Positions 61,233 to 64,000 of a stretch of DNA of 64,000 bases are shown piece by piece. The DNA comes from Pythium myriotylum (Eukaryota > Oomycota > Peronosporomycetes > Pythiales > Pythiaceae), in assembly GCA_023091665.1 (NCBI GenBank), contig JALJCQ010000007.1, positions 434,001 through 498,000 of the forward strand, written 5' to 3'. Both the position numbers and the translations under genes were made by a program. The first letter of the stretch is position 1; every line of letters begins with the position of its first letter. Under the pieces are notes generated by a model. That model saw nothing but the letters and a program-made list of their open reading frames with translations, ran no database searches and was not told the DNA's origin.

Positions 61233-64000
61233 CCCTTTCGCGAACGACCGTACAAATTTTGCTCGTTCGACACCTGTTTCAAAAGTAGTCGCAAATCACC
61301 CCCCTCGAACGGGCAATTTTTGCTCGATCGACAAATGTACCACGCTGGACCGAATCTGGTTTTGATAATGTCCTGTCTTTGTACGAATTGCTGGAGGTGT
61401 TGTGCTGTCGGAGCGTATTTTTTTAGCTAGATTCGGTTTTTCCATGCAAAGTGCGTAATCTACGGCGGCTAGGTACGTGGTTGACCGAATAAATCGTCCT
61501 TGGTGCACAATCGTATGGAAAGCAACGATGAAAGAAACGCCTTGGAGGGGAGTTTTGTGGAGCAATCACCGCTGACCTGACTACAATCATGATTCGCGCA
61601 CTGTCTATATCCGCTCATTCCCAAATCGTTGAGGCTCACTGGTGGCAATGCAGCCTGCACTTGCTCCGCGGGCACCGCTGTCCCGCACGCCGCGCGGCGC
61701 GCGCCCAGTTCGCAGTACAGAGGTATCCGGTGCTCATCAGTCGTTCGACGTCGACGGTGATCAGCTTCCCAACCTGCTTCGTGGATTGACAGAATGCCAC
61801 CATAGCAATGCGTATTGGAGACGCTATCTGAAGGGCCAGTGCACTGTGCTAAAACCATGGATACCAAGCGACGAAGGCGATGCATCTGCAAGTGAATCTA
61901 GAGACAGTCCCAGCTATTGATGGATGAGTATAATGGACTGGATTGCTAAATGTAATCGTGAGATGCCGTATCAGATATGTTGGAGCCTGGTGTGCTCGGT
62001 GTGAACGGCGTTGCCGGTGTGCGAGCCTCGCTTGGTGCAGGTGTCGAAGCGGCGGTAGAAGGGGACTCAACCATCGGGGCGAACGTGAGGGATCGCTGGA
62101 CAAGCCGGTCGGATACGACCTCAGAGTGCTCGATGCAAGCCGACTTGTTCCTGTAGTCGGTGGACGATCGAACAACACATCCAGCATCTGAAAACGTACC
62201 CTGTGGCAGGTAGTACTGGTGGTACTTCTCCCAGCACGACCAGTCGTGACGCTGACAACCGTATCCCCTCGTGTCTTCCCCGTAGGTTCGCTTGCAGAGC
62301 GACACGTTATGCTTCAGGCACACCGTCGTGATCGTTGTATCCGCACGTCCTTCAAAACGGCAGACTATGCAAGTGCGCTTCCTTCTCTGTCCCTTGAACA
62401 CGTGCGCGGACGACATATCAGTGCACACTTCTGAGGTGTTAGCTGGTGATCCGAGACTCGGTGAGCGTGCAGGCTGGGACGACGGCGACTGCCAGGGCGA
62501 TCGCTCATTCGATCTTGGTGTCGAGCTCACTGCGCCCTCGTACAACATAGCCTCATCGCCCATTGCATCCTGCCATTTGCCGTGCAGCATCTCTCGGATC
62601 AAGTCGGTCACGAATGCCCGATGGGAATCGCGCTCAGGTCTTGTGTCGTTTAGACACAGTCGTCTGGTGAGGTACGCGTTGACACGAGCGATGTCAATGA
62701 CTGCGAACGCAAGTTTCTTGTGCCACTTCTTGAAAGAATGGCCATCAGCAACTGAGAAGCGAGCCCGCAATTGATCGTTTCGATCCACGCCCTGCATATG
62801 CTGATTGTACTCCTTGATTGCAGTCGGCGCTTGAACCGAGACCTTCTCTCCACGGATCTGTCGCTCAACAGACGATATCGACGAGGTGTCCGCATTGGAG
62901 ATGATTGTAACAATATTCCCATCACACCACGATGCTGCCAGGATCTTGGAATCTGTGCAGACAGCTTGTAAGTAGTCTCCTCGCTTGACCTCTCCTCCAC
63001 CTCGAGGTGTGCGATCACCAGCTTCCACCCGATCCAAAGGTTCACTTTGGTCGCCAAGGTCTTGTTCCGAACCTGAGTCGTCATCACCTCTGCTACGCTT
63101 CTGCTTCGACTTGTTGGTGTCCTTTTCCCTCTTGCGCGGGTCAGGGAGCACAACATGGCGAGGGAAGTGCTTGCTCAGCTGCTTCACAGTTCCTGTGCAG
63201 AACAATCGCTTGATGCGAAGGGCTTCGAGCAACTGGACGGACGTGTTGTAGTTGTCACAGTTGACGATTCGACCGCTGCCGTGGAACGGGAGCGTGATCT
63301 CGAGCACGATCTGCCTTGTCTTCGACGTGATACTCATTTCATCAGCGAGAAGCTCCGTGTTCGTCGCGTCGTGCACACCAGTCGCTCTTTGCTCTATGGT
63401 GGATTCGCAGTGAAGTCGGTAGCTGAGAGCAATCCACGTAGTCGCACAGCAGCACATATAAAACTTGAAATGGTACTTGCCCGTCGGTTTCGTAGGGTTG
63501 AAGACGATCATGTGACGAGCGAACTTGGACCTCGCAGCCACACTCGCTTCGTCCACGGCTAGGTTTCGGCCCACCTCGACGTACTTGCCACCCGTCTGCT
63601 TGAGCATGTTGAGCAGAGTGCGAATGCGGACCGCGGCGTCGACGCGAAGCTCATCTGGCGTGATCGACCTTGGGTTTCGGAAGCAAAACGCTGAGCGGAG
63701 CTGCTTGAAGCGTCTCAAAGACATGATATTGTCGAGGTTGCTCCTTGTGGTCGTGAAAATAGCGTCCTCAATTTGCTCACCCCAGTAGTTCGCGTACTCA
63801 CCCTTTCGAACGAGTGCCATATACCAAATGATACCGAGGAACTTCATCAACTCGTCCATCGTAAAAGGAACCGGCACCTTGTTTATTCTGGCTTGACAAT
63901 TCGTGTGCTCTAGCACTTGTCGCCAATAGTAAACTGGAAGATAGGCGAAAAAGCTGGAGCTTGCCGAGTGGTCAAAGATGTGGCGGTACTCCGGCTTGGG
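61233..64000. mobile_element. piggyBac transposon, left end and transposase; runs off the right edge
   Basis: TTAA (61229-61232) is followed by CCCTTTCGCGAACGACCG, and this end differs from the MITE end at 2192 at one position in the first 31 bp. Subterminal TTTTTGCTCGATCGAC-type motifs recur. The transposase gene lies inside on the minus strand, so the other end should lie beyond 64000. I see no stop within the coding part, so this may be an autonomous copy. Confidence 0.88.
61946..64000 (-). CDS. piggyBac transposase, intact as far as visible (N-terminus outside the window)
   Basis: The frame is open from 61946 to the window edge; before the first listed ATG (63916) it continues upstream as PKPEYRHIFDHSASSSFF. 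Domains in order: the DDE_Tnp_1_7 start (FTMDELMKFLGIIWYMALVR), the first Asp in NLAVDEASVAARSK, the second in RIVNCDNYNTSVQLLEALR, the third in QHMQGVDRNDQLRARFS, followed by FKKWHKKLAFAVIDIARVNA. The C-terminal cysteine-rich domain (CIVCRFEGRADTTITTVC, then CQRHDWSCWEKYHQYYL) is of the type that binds the element ends. piggyBac enzymes cut at TTAA and excise without scars. All catalytic residues are present. It is the likely source of transposase for the MITE at 2192-2503. Confidence 0.92.
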   Translation of the reverse strand, partial: PKPEYRHIFDHSASSSFFAYLPVYYWRQVLEHTNCQARINKVPVPFTMDELMKFLGIIWYMALVRKGEYANYWGEQIEDAIFTTTRSNLDNIMSLRRFKQLRSAFCFRNPRSITPDELRVDAAVRIRTLLNMLKQTGGKYVEVGRNLAVDEASVAARSKFARHMIVFNPTKPTGKYHFKFYMCCCATTWIALSYRLHCESTIEQRATGVHDATNTELLADEMSITSKTRQIVLEITLPFHGSGRIVNCDNYNTSVQLLEALRIKRLFCTGTVKQLSKHFPRHVVLPDPRKREKDTNKSKQKRSRGDDDSGSEQDLGDQSEPLDRVEAGDRTPRGGGEVKRGDYLQAVCTDSKILAASWCDGNIVTIISNADTSSISSVERQIRGEKVSVQAPTAIKEYNQHMQGVDRNDQLRARFSVADGHSFKKWHKKLAFAVIDIARVNAYLTRRLCLNDTRPERDSHRAFVTDLIREMLHGKWQDAMGDEAMLYEGAVSSTPRSNERSPWQSPSSQPARSPSLGSPANTSEVCTDMSSAHVFKGQRRKRTCIVCRFEGRADTTITTVCLKHNVSLCKRTYGEDTRGYGCQRHDWSCWEKYHQYYLPQGTFSDAGCVVRSSTDYRNKSACIEHSEVVSDRLVQRSLTFAPMVESPSTAASTPAPSEARTPATPFTPSTPGSNISDTASHDYI

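Noticed and set aside
60895..61365. 156-codon basic plus-strand frame
   Set aside because: It reads straight across the TTAA and piggyBac terminus, so it cannot be a pre-existing gene in this form.

Overview
The window looks like nuclear DNA of an oomycete (water mould, stramenopile). The single-copy genes are compact, with short introns of about 40-90 nt and GT...AG ends. They encode a BK-like potassium channel, a PF11051-like mannosyltransferase, a SAP30/PHD protein and a WDR47-like protein. These sit among transposon families I recognise from oomycete genomes: Crypton-type tyrosine recombinases, Helitrons, Ty3/gypsy, copia, piggyBac, Merlin, pogo and Tc1/mariner. The species is not determined.

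Layout. 1-5.3 kb: gypsy scraps, a dead DOT1-like gene split by a piggyBac-type MITE, a tandem P-loop kinase gene (N4BP2-like), a second MITE end and a mannosyltransferase fragment. 5.4-31.1 kb: one nested insertion complex. A Ty3/gypsy element on the minus strand (LTR edges 6136 and 30935, target duplication CACC) entered a NAM/Harbinger-type gene, whose two halves now lie at 5.6-6.1 kb and 30.9-31.1 kb. One of its LTRs is split by an 8.3-kb block holding a Helitron and a Crypton. Its reverse transcriptase is split by a LINE with a 16-bp target duplication. A roughly 10-kb inversion then broke both the LINE and the gypsy integrase.

31.1-49.6 kb is the gene-rich core. It holds, in order: mannosyltransferase (-), a RAD60/NIP45-like SUMO-like-domain protein (-), two small membrane proteins (-), the BK-type K+ channel (+), an EGF-like receptor-type protein (+), a LisH/WD40 protein (+), a SAP30+PHD fusion (-) and a 3-hydroxyacyl-CoA dehydrogenase-like protein (-). 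49.6-64 kb is a graveyard of DNA transposons: Tc1/mariner, a second mariner-like element, two pogo-like elements, copia fragments and Merlin. An unassigned 308-codon ORF lies among them. The stretch ends in an apparently intact piggyBac transposase that runs off the right edge.

How the parts fit. The piggyBac element at the right end has the same terminal sequence as the small MITE near the left end, so it is the likely source of the enzyme that moved the MITE. The SAP30/PHD, RAD60-like and DOT1-like genes concern chromatin. The channel, EGF protein and mannosyltransferase act at membranes or in the secretory path. I see no operon-like or metabolic cluster. Several frameshifts fall at long G runs, so part of the apparent decay may be assembly error.
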